64,000 nt of DNA, from contig CAZIGH010000030.1 of the NCBI GenBank assembly GCA_964538625.1, positions 1-64,000 of the forward strand. Reading direction: 5' to 3'. Below the pieces are notes generated by a model. It was not told the origin of the DNA. It worked only from the letters and a program-made list of their open reading frames with translations, and did not search any database. Position numbers and translations under genes: made by a program. This DNA is from JAEUHM01 sp964538625. Its GTDB lineage: Bacteria > Verrucomicrobiota > Verrucomicrobiia > Verrucomicrobiales > Verrucomicrobiaceae. Of the stretch, positions 42,308 to 50,368 are shown piece after piece (position 1 is the first letter of the stretch; each line of letters begins with the position of its first letter).

Positions 42308-42328
42308 CCCCCTTCAGAGTCCGCCATC

Positions 42329-42682
42329 ATGGCTACCATCAATCGCAAACAAATCCGTCAGCGCATCCATACGCGCATTCGCCGCAAGGTGCGAGGCACT
42401 GCCGAGCGTCCTCGCCTCGCCGTTTACTTCTCCAACAAAAACGTCTTTGCTCAGCTCATCGACGACGACAAGGGAGTCACCCTTGTTTCCGCCAGCACCA
42501 AGGAAAAAGGTTTTGGAGGATCAGCCAATGCGGCTACCGCCACTCGCATTGGAGCTACCGTGGCTGAGCGAGCTACGGCAAAGGGCCTTAAGTCTGTGGT
42601 CTTCGACCGCGGTGGTTTCAGTTATCATGGCAAGGTCAAGGCACTGGCCGACGCAGCCCGCGAAAAGGGTCTCGAGTTTTAA
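42329..42682 (+). CDS. rplR: 50S ribosomal protein L18
   Basis: A 117-residue L18, a 5S rRNA binder. RQRIHTRIRRKVRGTAERPR, LAVYFSNKNVFAQLIDD and VVFDRGGFSYHGKVKALADA match the family over its full length. Confidence 0.97.
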   Translation: MATINRKQIRQRIHTRIRRKVRGTAERPRLAVYFSNKNVFAQLIDDDKGVTLVSASTKEKGFGGSANAATATRIGATVAERATAKGLKSVVFDRGGFSYHGKVKALADAAREKGLEF

Positions 42683-42699
42683 TCCGCATCATTTCTTTT

Positions 42700-43236
42700 A
42701 TGGCAGAAGCAGCAGCAGCAGGCATGGAATCCTTCCTCGGAGGCGGGGAAGAAGAGCGCGGATTCATCGAGAAAGTGGTGCACATCAACCGTTGTGCCAA
42801 GGTCGTCAAAGGTGGTCGTCGCTTCAGCTTCAGCGCCCTAGTGGTGGCTGGGGACCAGCAGGGAAAAATCGGTGTCGGCTTCGGCAAGGCCAATGAGGTG
42901 TCTGATGCCATCAAGAAGGCCACCGAGGCATCGAAGAAGGACTTCATTTCCATCAATCTCAAAGAGAACACCATCCCTCACGAGGTCATTGGCGAACACG
43001 GCGGCGGATACATCATGCTCAAGCCAGCAGCGCCCGGTACTGGCATCATCGCAGGTGGTGGTGCACGTGCCGTGCTTGAAGCGGTGGGTGTGAAGGATGT
43101 TCTTGCCAAGTCACTCGGCTCCAGCAATCATGCCAACGTGGTCAAGGCCACCATCGCAGCCCTTCAGGCCCTTCGGATGCCTGACGACATCCTCCGCGCT
43201 CGCGGAAAAAAGCGCGCTGAAAAAGCCGCACTCTAA
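42700..43236 (+). CDS. rpsE: 30S ribosomal protein S5
   Basis: A 178-residue S5, involved in decoding accuracy. The double-stranded RNA-binding domain (RGFIEKVVHINRCAKVVKGG, RRFSFSALVVAGD) and the C-terminal ASVRDVLAKS-type region (VKDVLAKSLGSSNHANVVKA) are intact. rpmD (L30), which usually comes next, is absent; rplO starts 22 bases later. Confidence 0.97.
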   Translation: MAEAAAAGMESFLGGGEEERGFIEKVVHINRCAKVVKGGRRFSFSALVVAGDQQGKIGVGFGKANEVSDAIKKATEASKKDFISINLKENTIPHEVIGEHGGGYIMLKPAAPGTGIIAGGGARAVLEAVGVKDVLAKSLGSSNHANVVKATIAALQALRMPDDILRARGKKRAEKAAL

Positions 43237-43257
43237 CTTTACCCCCCATTATTTCAC

Positions 43258-43704
43258 ATGAGACTTCACGACCTCGCCCCGCGTCCAGGGGCCAAAAAGC
43301 GCCGCAAGCGCATCGGCTGCGGAGAGAGTTCCGGCCACGGCAAAACGTCCTGCCGCGGCCACAAGGGCCAACTTGCACGCACTGGCGGTGCCATCCGCCC
43401 GGGCTTTGAAGGTGGCCAGATGCCCATGCACCGTCGTCTCCCCAAGAAGGGATTCAACAACACCCAGTTCCGCGACAAGATTGAGGTGGTGAACGTAAGT
43501 TCTCTCAACGTGTTTGAGGACGGAGCCACCGTTACTGAGGGTGCCATCCTTGAGAAGGGCCTCATCACCCGCACTTGCGACGCGATCAAGATTCTCGGCA
43601 ACGGCGAGCTCAGCCGCAAGCTGACGGTCCAAGTAGCCTTGGTGAGCGCCGCTGCGAAAGAGAAAATTGAAAAAGCTGGTGGCAGCGTCACTTCAGCTTC
43701 CTAA
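43258..43704 (+). CDS. rplO: 50S ribosomal protein L15
   Basis: A 148-residue L15, a late assembly protein. MRLHDLAPRPGAKKRRKRIG, GHGKTSCRGHKGQLARTGG and FEGGQMPMHRRLPKKGFNN are the conserved N-terminal rRNA-binding part. A long hairpin follows before secY. Confidence 0.97.
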   Translation: MRLHDLAPRPGAKKRRKRIGCGESSGHGKTSCRGHKGQLARTGGAIRPGFEGGQMPMHRRLPKKGFNNTQFRDKIEVVNVSSLNVFEDGATVTEGAILEKGLITRTCDAIKILGNGELSRKLTVQVALVSAAAKEKIEKAGGSVTSAS

Positions 43705-43730
43705 ACTAAACTGCTTTATCTCGCGCCGGG

Positions 43731-43754
43731 ACGCTTGCGGGTGACCGTAAGCGT
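43731..43754 (+). other. Strong hairpin between rplO and secY
   Basis: ACGCTTGCGG and CCGTAAGCGT form a ten-base-pair stem (one wobble) with the tetraloop GTGA. The nearest T-run is 17 bases further, just before the secY ATG, so this is more likely a processing or regulatory element than a full terminator. It could set different levels for the ribosomal and Sec parts of the transcript. Confidence 0.55.
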
Positions 43755-43781
43755 TCCGTTGTTTCAGTCCCTGTTTTTTCC

Positions 43782-45287
43782 ATGATCTCCGCGTTTCGAA
43801 ACTGTCTTAATATTCCTGAAGTCAGGTCCCGCATCCTGTTTACCCTTGCGATGGTCGTCATCGTCCGCATGGGCACCGCCATCACCCTGCCCGGCGTCGA
43901 TCCGACCGTCCTCCAGTCGTGGCTGAACGAGCGCCAGCAGGACAGTGGTGCCGGTGCGCAAGTGGCGGCTCTGCTAAATGTTTTCAGCGGTGGCGGCCTG
44001 GACAACATGGCCATCTTTGCGCTCGGCATCATGCCCTACATCAGTGCGTCCATCATGCTTCAGCTTCTCACGGCAGTGGTGCCGTCCCTGAGCAAGCTGG
44101 CGCGTGAGGATGGTGGGCGGCAGAAGATCAATCACTATACCCGCGTGGCGACGCTGGTGCTCTGCGTTTTCCAGGGGCTGCTCTTGGTTCGTACCCTTCC
44201 TAATCCCGGTCAGAACTTCATGTTGCAGGGGCTTCAGGATACCATCTCCAGAGTGGGGCCGCTGGTGCCCAATCCGGGATTGTTTGAGTTCATCATCCCG
44301 GCGGTTATCACCATCACGGCGGGCACGATGCTGATGATGTGGCTGGGTGAAATGATCACAGAGCGTGGCATTGGTAATGGCGTTTCCATTCTCATCTCGG
44401 TGAACATCATCTCCGCGCTTCCCGGTGCCTTGCTCCAGGTCTGGCAGACCTACGTGGGTGGTGCCACCGCAGACCCCACAAAGGCCGTGCTTCTAGTGTT
44501 GCTGGTGGCGCTGCTGATCATTGTGATCGCGGGCACCATCGCCCTCACGCAGGCTCAGCGACGCATCGTCATTCAATATGCCAAACGAGTGGTGGGCAGA
44601 AAGGTGTACGGCGGCCAGACTCAGTATCTGCCGCTGAAGGTGAACTACTCTGGCGTGATGCCCATCATCTTTGCTCAAGCCATCTTGCTCTTCCCGTCCA
44701 CCATTCTGGCCGGTATCTGGCCTGACGTGCAGTGGATTCAGAGTGTGGCAAACGCCATGACTGGCGGTACGATGTATTACGTGGTGTCTGGCCTGCTGAT
44801 TTTCTTCTTCAGCTACTTCTGGGTGGCCACCATGTTCCAGCCCACGCAGATCGCAGAGGACCTGAAGAAGAACGGAGGTTACCTCCCAGGCATCCGACCG
44901 GGCAAACCCACCGCTGATTTCCTGGACTTCACCATGAGCCGACTCACCTTCGCCGGCGCTGCGTTCCTTACGCTGATTTACATTCTGCCGGGTGTGATTG
45001 GCCGGCTGATGAACATTTCTCCTACCGCCGCCCAGTTCTTTGGAGGCACCAGTCTCCTCATTCTCGTGGGCGTGGTGCTTGACGTGATGAAGCAGCTTGA
45101 GACGCACCTTTTGCAGGCCAACTATGACGGCTTTCTCCGCAAGGGCCGCGTCCGCGGGCGCAGTGAGCGTGTGGCAGGTGGGCGTGGCCAAGCGGCGGAT
45201 TCCAGCACCGTTGTGTGGTTGTGGGTCGGCATCTCCGTCATCGTTCTTATCGGCGTGGTGTACATGCTGATGAAGCAATCGAGCTAA
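43782..45287 (+). CDS. secY: Preprotein translocase subunit SecY
   Basis: A 501-residue polytopic channel subunit of the Sec translocon. ISAFRNCLNIPEVRSRILFT leads into helix 1; IFALGIMPYISASIMLQLL, the SecA/ribosome-binding loop AQRRIVIQYAKRVVGRKVYG and FFSYFWVATMFQPTQIAEDL are classic. About ten membrane helices can be seen. It is longer than E. coli SecY (443), with extra residues in the first periplasmic loop and around residues 120-150. Confidence 0.97.
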   Translation: MISAFRNCLNIPEVRSRILFTLAMVVIVRMGTAITLPGVDPTVLQSWLNERQQDSGAGAQVAALLNVFSGGGLDNMAIFALGIMPYISASIMLQLLTAVVPSLSKLAREDGGRQKINHYTRVATLVLCVFQGLLLVRTLPNPGQNFMLQGLQDTISRVGPLVPNPGLFEFIIPAVITITAGTMLMMWLGEMITERGIGNGVSILISVNIISALPGALLQVWQTYVGGATADPTKAVLLVLLVALLIIVIAGTIALTQAQRRIVIQYAKRVVGRKVYGGQTQYLPLKVNYSGVMPIIFAQAILLFPSTILAGIWPDVQWIQSVANAMTGGTMYYVVSGLLIFFFSYFWVATMFQPTQIAEDLKKNGGYLPGIRPGKPTADFLDFTMSRLTFAGAAFLTLIYILPGVIGRLMNISPTAAQFFGGTSLLILVGVVLDVMKQLETHLLQANYDGFLRKGRVRGRSERVAGGRGQAADSSTVVWLWVGISVIVLIGVVYMLMKQSS

Positions 45288-45316
45288 CTGCTTCTGGCCG
45301 CCATAACTTGGATCTC

Positions 45317-46123
45317 ATGGCCCTGCTTTTCGGCAACAAGATTCCCGTCCGTCATGGTGCTCAGAGGGACGCCATGCGCCGGGCTTGTGGGGTGGCTCGG
45401 GATATTCTCCTGAAGACAGCGGAACAGGTCCAAGCCGGAGTCACTACGAGGGAGGTGGATCGCTTTGCGGCTGCGGAGATTCGTGCCCGCGGTTGCACCT
45501 CCGCATTCCTGGGATATCGTGGGTTTCCCGGAAACATCTGCATCTCTGTCAACGAGGAGATTGTTCACGGCATAGGCGGCAGCCGCGTCATTCAGGATGG
45601 AGACATCGTAAAAATTGACATCGGCGTTTACTACGAGGGCTGGGTCGGAGACAATGCCCTTACCGTGCCGGTGGGCAAGGTTCCGAAAGAGGTCTTGCGT
45701 TTGCTTGCCGCCACTGAGGAGTCTCTCCACATCGCGTGCAGTCTCGCTCGGGATGGAGAAATGCTTGGCACGGTCTGCAACTCAGTGGAGGCGCATGTCG
45801 TGCAGTTTGGTTTCAGCGTGGTGCGTGAGTTTGTCGGGCACGGCGTGGGCCGCAAGTTGCATGAAGAGCCACAGGTGCCGAACTATGGAGAGGTGGGTGC
45901 GCGTCCGCGTTTGCGGGCGGGCATGACGCTTGCCATCGAGCCCATGATCAACTTGGGTGTAGCGGAAAGCCGGGTTTTGTCAGATGGTTGGACGGCAGTC
46001 ACCAAGGACCGTAAACCCTCCGCACACTATGAGCACGTGGTGCTGGTTACCGAAGGGGAACCAGAGATCCTGACATGGCGGGAGCGGATGTTCCCGCTGG
46101 GTGTGAAATCCGTCGCAGACTGA
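45317..46123 (+). CDS. map: Methionine aminopeptidase, type I
   Basis: A 268-residue metalloprotease that removes the initiator Met. The metal ligands are visible in order: Asp in KIDIGVYYEG, Asp in GDNALTV, His in FVGHGVGRKLHEEPQVPNY, Glu in AIEPM and the last Glu in YEHVVLVTEG. The ATG before ALLFGNKIPV is the likely start, 30 bases after secY. In many bacteria infA, rpmJ, rpsM, rpsK, rpsD, rpoA and rplQ follow; none of them does here. Its stop lies only three bases before the HisA-MTHFS fusion gene. Confidence 0.96.
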   Translation: MALLFGNKIPVRHGAQRDAMRRACGVARDILLKTAEQVQAGVTTREVDRFAAAEIRARGCTSAFLGYRGFPGNICISVNEEIVHGIGGSRVIQDGDIVKIDIGVYYEGWVGDNALTVPVGKVPKEVLRLLAATEESLHIACSLARDGEMLGTVCNSVEAHVVQFGFSVVREFVGHGVGRKLHEEPQVPNYGEVGARPRLRAGMTLAIEPMINLGVAESRVLSDGWTAVTKDRKPSAHYEHVVLVTEGEPEILTWRERMFPLGVKSVAD

Positions 46124-46126
46124 AAC

Positions 46127-47470
46127 ATGCCCATGACCCGGTTCCGCCCGTGCATTGATCTTCATGAGGGGCGAGTGAAGCAGATCGTCGGGTCCACCTT
46201 GGCGGATGACGGTGACGGACCCAGAGAGAACTTCGTGAGCGACCGACCAGCCTCCTGGTTTTCCGAGCGCTACGCCGCAGATGGGTTGAGGGGCGGGCAT
46301 GTCATCATGCTAGGGAAGGGGAATGAAGACGCCGCGCGTGAAGCTCTTTCTGCCTTTCCCGGCGGGCTGCAAGTCGGTGGTGGGATCCGCCCCGGAAACG
46401 CAAGCCGTTGGCTCGAGGCCGGTGCCAGTCATGTCATCGTCACGAGTTCCATTTTTGATGAGAGTGGCAGGTTCGACGAGACGAAGTTGCGTGAACTTGT
46501 CTCCGAGACCGGCAGGGAGCGGCTGGTGCTGGACCTTAGTTGCAAGGCTACCCCGGATGGCTGGCGTGTGGCGATGAACCGCTGGCAGACGCTGACGGAC
46601 CTAGCTGTGGACGAGGCCACTTTGAATCATCTCGCGTCTTTTTGCGCTGAGTTTCTCATCCATGCGGTGGATGTAGAAGGCAAGTGTGAGGGCATCGACC
46701 GTGCACTGGCCAGATTTCTCGGATCATGGGGAAAGCTTCCACTCACCTATGCCGGTGGCATTAATCGCTTGGAAGATCTGTGGGAGATCCACCAGCTCAG
46801 TCAAGGGGGCATGGACGCCACGGTAGGCAGTGCGCTGGATCTCTTCGGTGGGACTTCAGTGAAGTATGCCGACTGTGTGAAGTTCAGCCGCGCCGCCGAT
46901 GAGAAGGCAGCTTTGCGCATCGTGAGCAGAGCCAGGCTCGCTTCCACCTCGCACTCTGATGTGTTGATCCGCTCTCAGCGGCTGCTGGCAGCTCTGATGC
47001 GTGATGAACGCTGGGTTCCGCAGCCGGGTGGTGTGGTCGCGCTTTTTGGCGGATTGCCAGGAGAGCCTGACCTGATTCCTCTGTTGTCCTGGCTTCAGGC
47101 GCGGCAAGTGGGCGCGGCTTTGATGGACATCCATGGTGCCAGTCTGGAGCCGAGGCGAGTCTTGAGTGAAAGCGATCTGCGTGTCGGCTCTTACGGAGCC
47201 TATGTCCCTGCTCCAGATGCAGACCCGGTGCCTCTCTCCGAGGTAAAGGTGGTCTTGACGCCTGGGCTGGCGTTCGGACGCCGCACCCACAAGCGGCTGG
47301 GGCGCGGCAAAGGTTTCTATGACCGCTTTTTCGCCACCGCCCCGGATGCCCGTCGCCTGGGCGTTGGGTGGAGCAGTCAAGTCTTCGAGGACGTTCCGCA
47401 CGAGCCTCATGATGAGCCGCTCCATGATTTGGTGACCGAGAACGGATGGGAGTGGAGACGAGAAGGCTGA
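46127..47470 (+). CDS. Fusion of eukaryotic-type HisA isomerase with 5-formyltetrahydrofolate cyclo-ligase
   Basis: A 447-residue fusion. Residues 1-262 are a ProFAR isomerase (fourth step of histidine synthesis) that looks like yeast HIS6 and unlike ordinary bacterial HisA: FRPCIDLHEGRVKQIVGSTL, LQVGGGI, VLDLSC, WQTLTD, FLIHAVDVEGKCEGID, LTYAGGI and SALDLFGG line up with the yeast protein. Residues 270-447 are an MTHFS (5-formyl-THF cyclo-ligase) domain with RLGRGKGFYDRFF, the ATP/folate-binding signature, and LTPGLAFGRRTHK just before it. The link joins histidine/purine and folate one-carbon metabolism, since the AICAR made downstream of HisA is formylated with 10-formyl-THF. No other his gene is near; the gene is in line with map. 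Confidence 0.88.
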   Translation: MPMTRFRPCIDLHEGRVKQIVGSTLADDGDGPRENFVSDRPASWFSERYAADGLRGGHVIMLGKGNEDAAREALSAFPGGLQVGGGIRPGNASRWLEAGASHVIVTSSIFDESGRFDETKLRELVSETGRERLVLDLSCKATPDGWRVAMNRWQTLTDLAVDEATLNHLASFCAEFLIHAVDVEGKCEGIDRALARFLGSWGKLPLTYAGGINRLEDLWEIHQLSQGGMDATVGSALDLFGGTSVKYADCVKFSRAADEKAALRIVSRARLASTSHSDVLIRSQRLLAALMRDERWVPQPGGVVALFGGLPGEPDLIPLLSWLQARQVGAALMDIHGASLEPRRVLSESDLRVGSYGAYVPAPDADPVPLSEVKVVLTPGLAFGRRTHKRLGRGKGFYDRFFATAPDARRLGVGWSSQVFEDVPHEPHDEPLHDLVTENGWEWRREG

Positions 47471-47533
47471 TGGTTTTGCCGTCTGCCGATTCACAGGACA
47501 ACCATGCAGGTTGACCGCGCTGGTGTGAGACCA

Positions 47534-48463
47534 TCAAGCTCCGTGGACCGCAGCACTGAGTCCTGCTCGCATGACTTCGAGCGGAGCGGGCCGGGAGAAC
47601 CAGTGCTCGAACGAGATCGCGCCCTGATGAAGGAGTAGGAGGGTGCCGTCAATGTAACGGGCACCTGCGTGCTCAGCCGTCTGAGCCAGAGAGGTGCGTG
47701 CTCCTCCAGCACGATAGACCATATCAAACAGTCGGTGAGAGGGTTTGATGCACGAGGCGGGAACGAGCGGAGGATCACCATCCTTCATGCCCAGCGGGCT
47801 GCCGTTGACGATGAGATCGACTTCGGGCAGCACGGAGGACAGCGCATTGTCACTCCAGTCCACCACCTCCACCTGAGTGCGGGCTGGAGCGGCAGGCAAA
47901 GACTGGATCTCCTGCTTTAGCGCTTCTGACTTTGCAAAGGTGCGGTTGGCCAGGGTGATGCTTGGAGATCCTGCCAGAGCGCACTGGACGGCTACAGCAC
48001 GTCCCGCACCGCCGCCCGCTCCCAGGATGAGCACCCGCTGGGTGGAGGCTGAAACGCCAAAACCCTCCTCCACGGCACGCAGGAATCCCGGGCCGTCACT
48101 GTTGTAACCATGAAGTCCATCTCCACGAATGGCTACGGTATTGACTGCCCCGAGCACCTTAGCGAGAGGGTCCAGGTGATTGACCGCATCCAGTGCTTCA
48201 AACTTGTGCGGAATGGTGATGTTCACGCCCCAAAAACCGGCTCTCCTAAGCAGTTCGAAGCTCCTGGCTACGCTGCCCACCGGCACCTGCACGCGGATGT
48301 AGGAGGCATCGATCCCCAGCTCACGCAGCGCGGGATTGTGCATTTGGGGTGACTTGGAGTGGGCTATGGGATCACCTATCACCGCCAAACGCGGCGGTGG
48401 TGAAACCTCTGGCGGACTCGACGTCCAGGATGCGATCTCATCCAATGTGTGGACCTGTTGCAT
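47534..48463 (-). CDS. aroE: Shikimate dehydrogenase
   Basis: A 309-residue NADPH-dependent enzyme reducing 3-dehydroshikimate in aromatic amino-acid synthesis. Motifs: IAHSKSPQMHN (substrate), NITIPHK with the catalytic Lys, GYNSDGPGF and the NADP-binding LILGAGGGAGRAVA, then NRTFAKSEAL. The ATG before QQVHTLDE is used because it starts five bases after the upstream peptidase stop; a longer start would lie inside that gene. About 25 N-terminal residues are extra compared with AroE of E. coli. Confidence 0.95.
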   Translation of the reverse strand: MQQVHTLDEIASWTSSPPEVSPPPRLAVIGDPIAHSKSPQMHNPALRELGIDASYIRVQVPVGSVARSFELLRRAGFWGVNITIPHKFEALDAVNHLDPLAKVLGAVNTVAIRGDGLHGYNSDGPGFLRAVEEGFGVSASTQRVLILGAGGGAGRAVAVQCALAGSPSITLANRTFAKSEALKQEIQSLPAAPARTQVEVVDWSDNALSSVLPEVDLIVNGSPLGMKDGDPPLVPASCIKPSHRLFDMVYRAGGARTSLAQTAEHAGARYIDGTLLLLHQGAISFEHWFSRPAPLEVMRAGLSAAVHGA

Positions 48464-48468
48464 GGTGA

Positions 48469-49617
48469 TTATGCGCGGAGCTTTCCGAGATACCATTCAA
48501 GAAACTGGGGGCCGTAGAACACCCAGAGTGCGGCTCCTGCAGCGAGATACGGACCAAATGGAATGCGTGAGGCCCAGTCTTTCTTCCCTACAAGACGAGG
48601 GAATACGGCGAAGAGCGTGCCGATGATACTGGCAGCGAAGATGGTGAACAGCACGCCCTTCCAGCCTGTGAATGCCCCGATCATGGCGATAAAGAGCACA
48701 TCGCCAAAGCCCATGGCCTCGCGTGGGATGGTGATGCGCGTAGCTTCGCCATCAATGCGAGGCACCTCTTCCAGCGGCAGCTTCTCTCCATCGCGCGCCC
48801 TTGCATCCGGTTTGATGGTGACGTGCTCCATGCGCAACTCCGCAATGACATCTTCCCACTCACGGTCCTTGATCGTCAGCTTGGTGCACTCGATCACAAG
48901 ACGATCGCTCTCCCGGGTAAAGATCTCTTGCCACTGCAAATCCTCTCCCTGACAGCGTAGCACGGGTGGATCATCCTCGCTGGGTTCAAAGATGGAAAAG
49001 GGCTCGGGCTTATCAAACACCAGCTTCAACCTGCCGAATGCGAGCTTACCCAGTTCCACAACGGACCACAGCAGCCCGAAGCCAAAGAAGGCGGAGAGAA
49101 AAGAGACGAGCACACCCATCTGGTGCCCTTCCATGCCAACGATGCCTGGTGCCCAGAAAGCGAACAGCACGCCCACCACGGTGCCGCCTATGGTGATTTC
49201 GTGCGGCAGAATAAAGTGCTCTAAATCAATGAAAGTGCCAGCGACGAGAAGCGCCAGGAAGGTCCAGAGCGCAAGCACCGTGGGACCCCACTCATTGATG
49301 AGAGGCCACGGTCCGCCAAAGGTAACGAAGACCGCGTAAAAGAGCACACCCACCAGAAGCTCCACGAGAAAGTAACGCACCGAGATGCTTCCGCCACAGT
49401 CCGGGCAGCGCCCGCGCAGCGCCAACCAACTGAACAGCGGTATGTTGCGGTACCAGGGTATCTGCTTTTTGCAGCCCGGACAGAAGGACCTTCGCGGCTG
49501 GTTCACGCTGATGCCCAGGGGCAGGCGGTAAATGACGACATTCAAAAAGGAGCCTATGCCTGCACCGAGAAGGAAGACAAGCAGGTGAAGGAGGGCGTTC
49601 AGGGTGTTGTAGGACAT
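48469..49617 (-). CDS. Prepilin peptidase (A24 family) with a large internal insert
   Basis: A 382-residue inner-membrane aspartyl protease that cleaves and methylates type IV prepilin-like proteins. The N-terminal cytoplasmic domain has the zinc tetrad CPGCKKQ and CPDCGG. The catalytic aspartates are Asp131 (FIDLEHFILP) and Asp306 (MGFGDV). They lie 175 residues apart, about 110 more than in PilD/TcpJ, because a hydrophilic segment (about 195-300) is inserted between the membrane helices. The ATG before SYNTLNALLH follows family practice. No pilin genes are near; aroE follows in the same direction. Confidence 0.9.
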   Translation of the reverse strand: MSYNTLNALLHLLVFLLGAGIGSFLNVVIYRLPLGISVNQPRRSFCPGCKKQIPWYRNIPLFSWLALRGRCPDCGGSISVRYFLVELLVGVLFYAVFVTFGGPWPLINEWGPTVLALWTFLALLVAGTFIDLEHFILPHEITIGGTVVGVLFAFWAPGIVGMEGHQMGVLVSFLSAFFGFGLLWSVVELGKLAFGRLKLVFDKPEPFSIFEPSEDDPPVLRCQGEDLQWQEIFTRESDRLVIECTKLTIKDREWEDVIAELRMEHVTIKPDARARDGEKLPLEEVPRIDGEATRITIPREAMGFGDVLFIAMIGAFTGWKGVLFTIFAASIIGTLFAVFPRLVGKKDWASRIPFGPYLAAGAALWVFYGPQFLEWYLGKLRA

Positions 49618-49644
49618 CGGCGCTAGATGAGGGAAGAAAGCTTG

Positions 49645-50364
49645 ATGGGTCACAAAAGCTCGCTTTCTCTGCCGCTGATGGAAAGAAGAAAAGTGATTTT
49701 GTGGGCAGGTTCTGCGGTGCTGGCGTCCGCAGGCTGCACCCCATCACGCCTTCCCCCTCCACCAAAACGCAACGAGATCGCCGAGCGAGCGCAGGTGTTT
49801 GATCTCGTGGACGTGGAACGGTTTGTGCCGGGACTCTTCTATGATCTCCGCTACAAGACTAGCAACAACGTCATGGGCAGACCGCTTTACCCGGCGAACA
49901 TGCCCTGCCTACTTAAGAGGGAAACGGCCATGAGATTGAAGCGGGCCCGTGAGATCGTCGCGCGCCGCGGGTTCTCTCTCAAGATCTGGGATGGCTGGCG
50001 TCCGCCTGAGGTGCAGGCCCTGTTTTATGAGCAGCTCGGTCACACGGGCTTGTTTCTGGATCCCCTTATCATGTGGTCTCGTCACTGCACTGGCACAGCG
50101 GTAGATGTCACGCTGGTCACGGAGAAGGGACGCCATGTCGCCATGCCTACGGATTTCGATGAAGCGGGTTCCCGTGCCCGATACGATGGAAAGGAGGCCA
50201 ACCTCGCTCAGAGGAAGAATTTGGCGACACTTCAGCACGCCATGCACGACGTGGGCTTCCTGCTCATCGATACCGAATGGTGGCACTTTGATGACGGGGA
50301 CTTCGCCTTCAACCAGCCAAGAGTCGTTAGTGCAAAGGACCTGGGTCTCGTGCTGCCTATTTGA
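49645..50364 (+). CDS. VanX/DdpX-like D-alanyl-D-alanine dipeptidase, probable lipoprotein
   Basis: A 239-residue zinc dipeptidase of the VanX family. It holds WDGWRPPEVQALF, the metal motif SRHCTGTAVDVTL (His, Asp) and EWWHF with the catalytic Glu and third ligand His. The N-terminal segment ILWAGSAVLASAGC suggests export and a possible lipid-attached Cys, so its role is likely peptidoglycan-dipeptide turnover in the envelope; vancomycin resistance is unlikely because vanH and vanA are absent. The ATG after GAGGGA is chosen; ATGs at 49627 and 49678 are alternatives. Confidence 0.82.
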   Translation: MGHKSSLSLPLMERRKVILWAGSAVLASAGCTPSRLPPPPKRNEIAERAQVFDLVDVERFVPGLFYDLRYKTSNNVMGRPLYPANMPCLLKRETAMRLKRAREIVARRGFSLKIWDGWRPPEVQALFYEQLGHTGLFLDPLIMWSRHCTGTAVDVTLVTEKGRHVAMPTDFDEAGSRARYDGKEANLAQRKNLATLQHAMHDVGFLLIDTEWWHFDDGDFAFNQPRVVSAKDLGLVLPI

Positions 50365-50368
50365 TGGG

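Noticed and set aside
49645..50364. Vancomycin resistance gene
   Set aside because: The VanX-like enzyme is alone, without vanH/vanA or a VanRS pair, and looks exported; cell-wall dipeptide turnover is the simpler reading.
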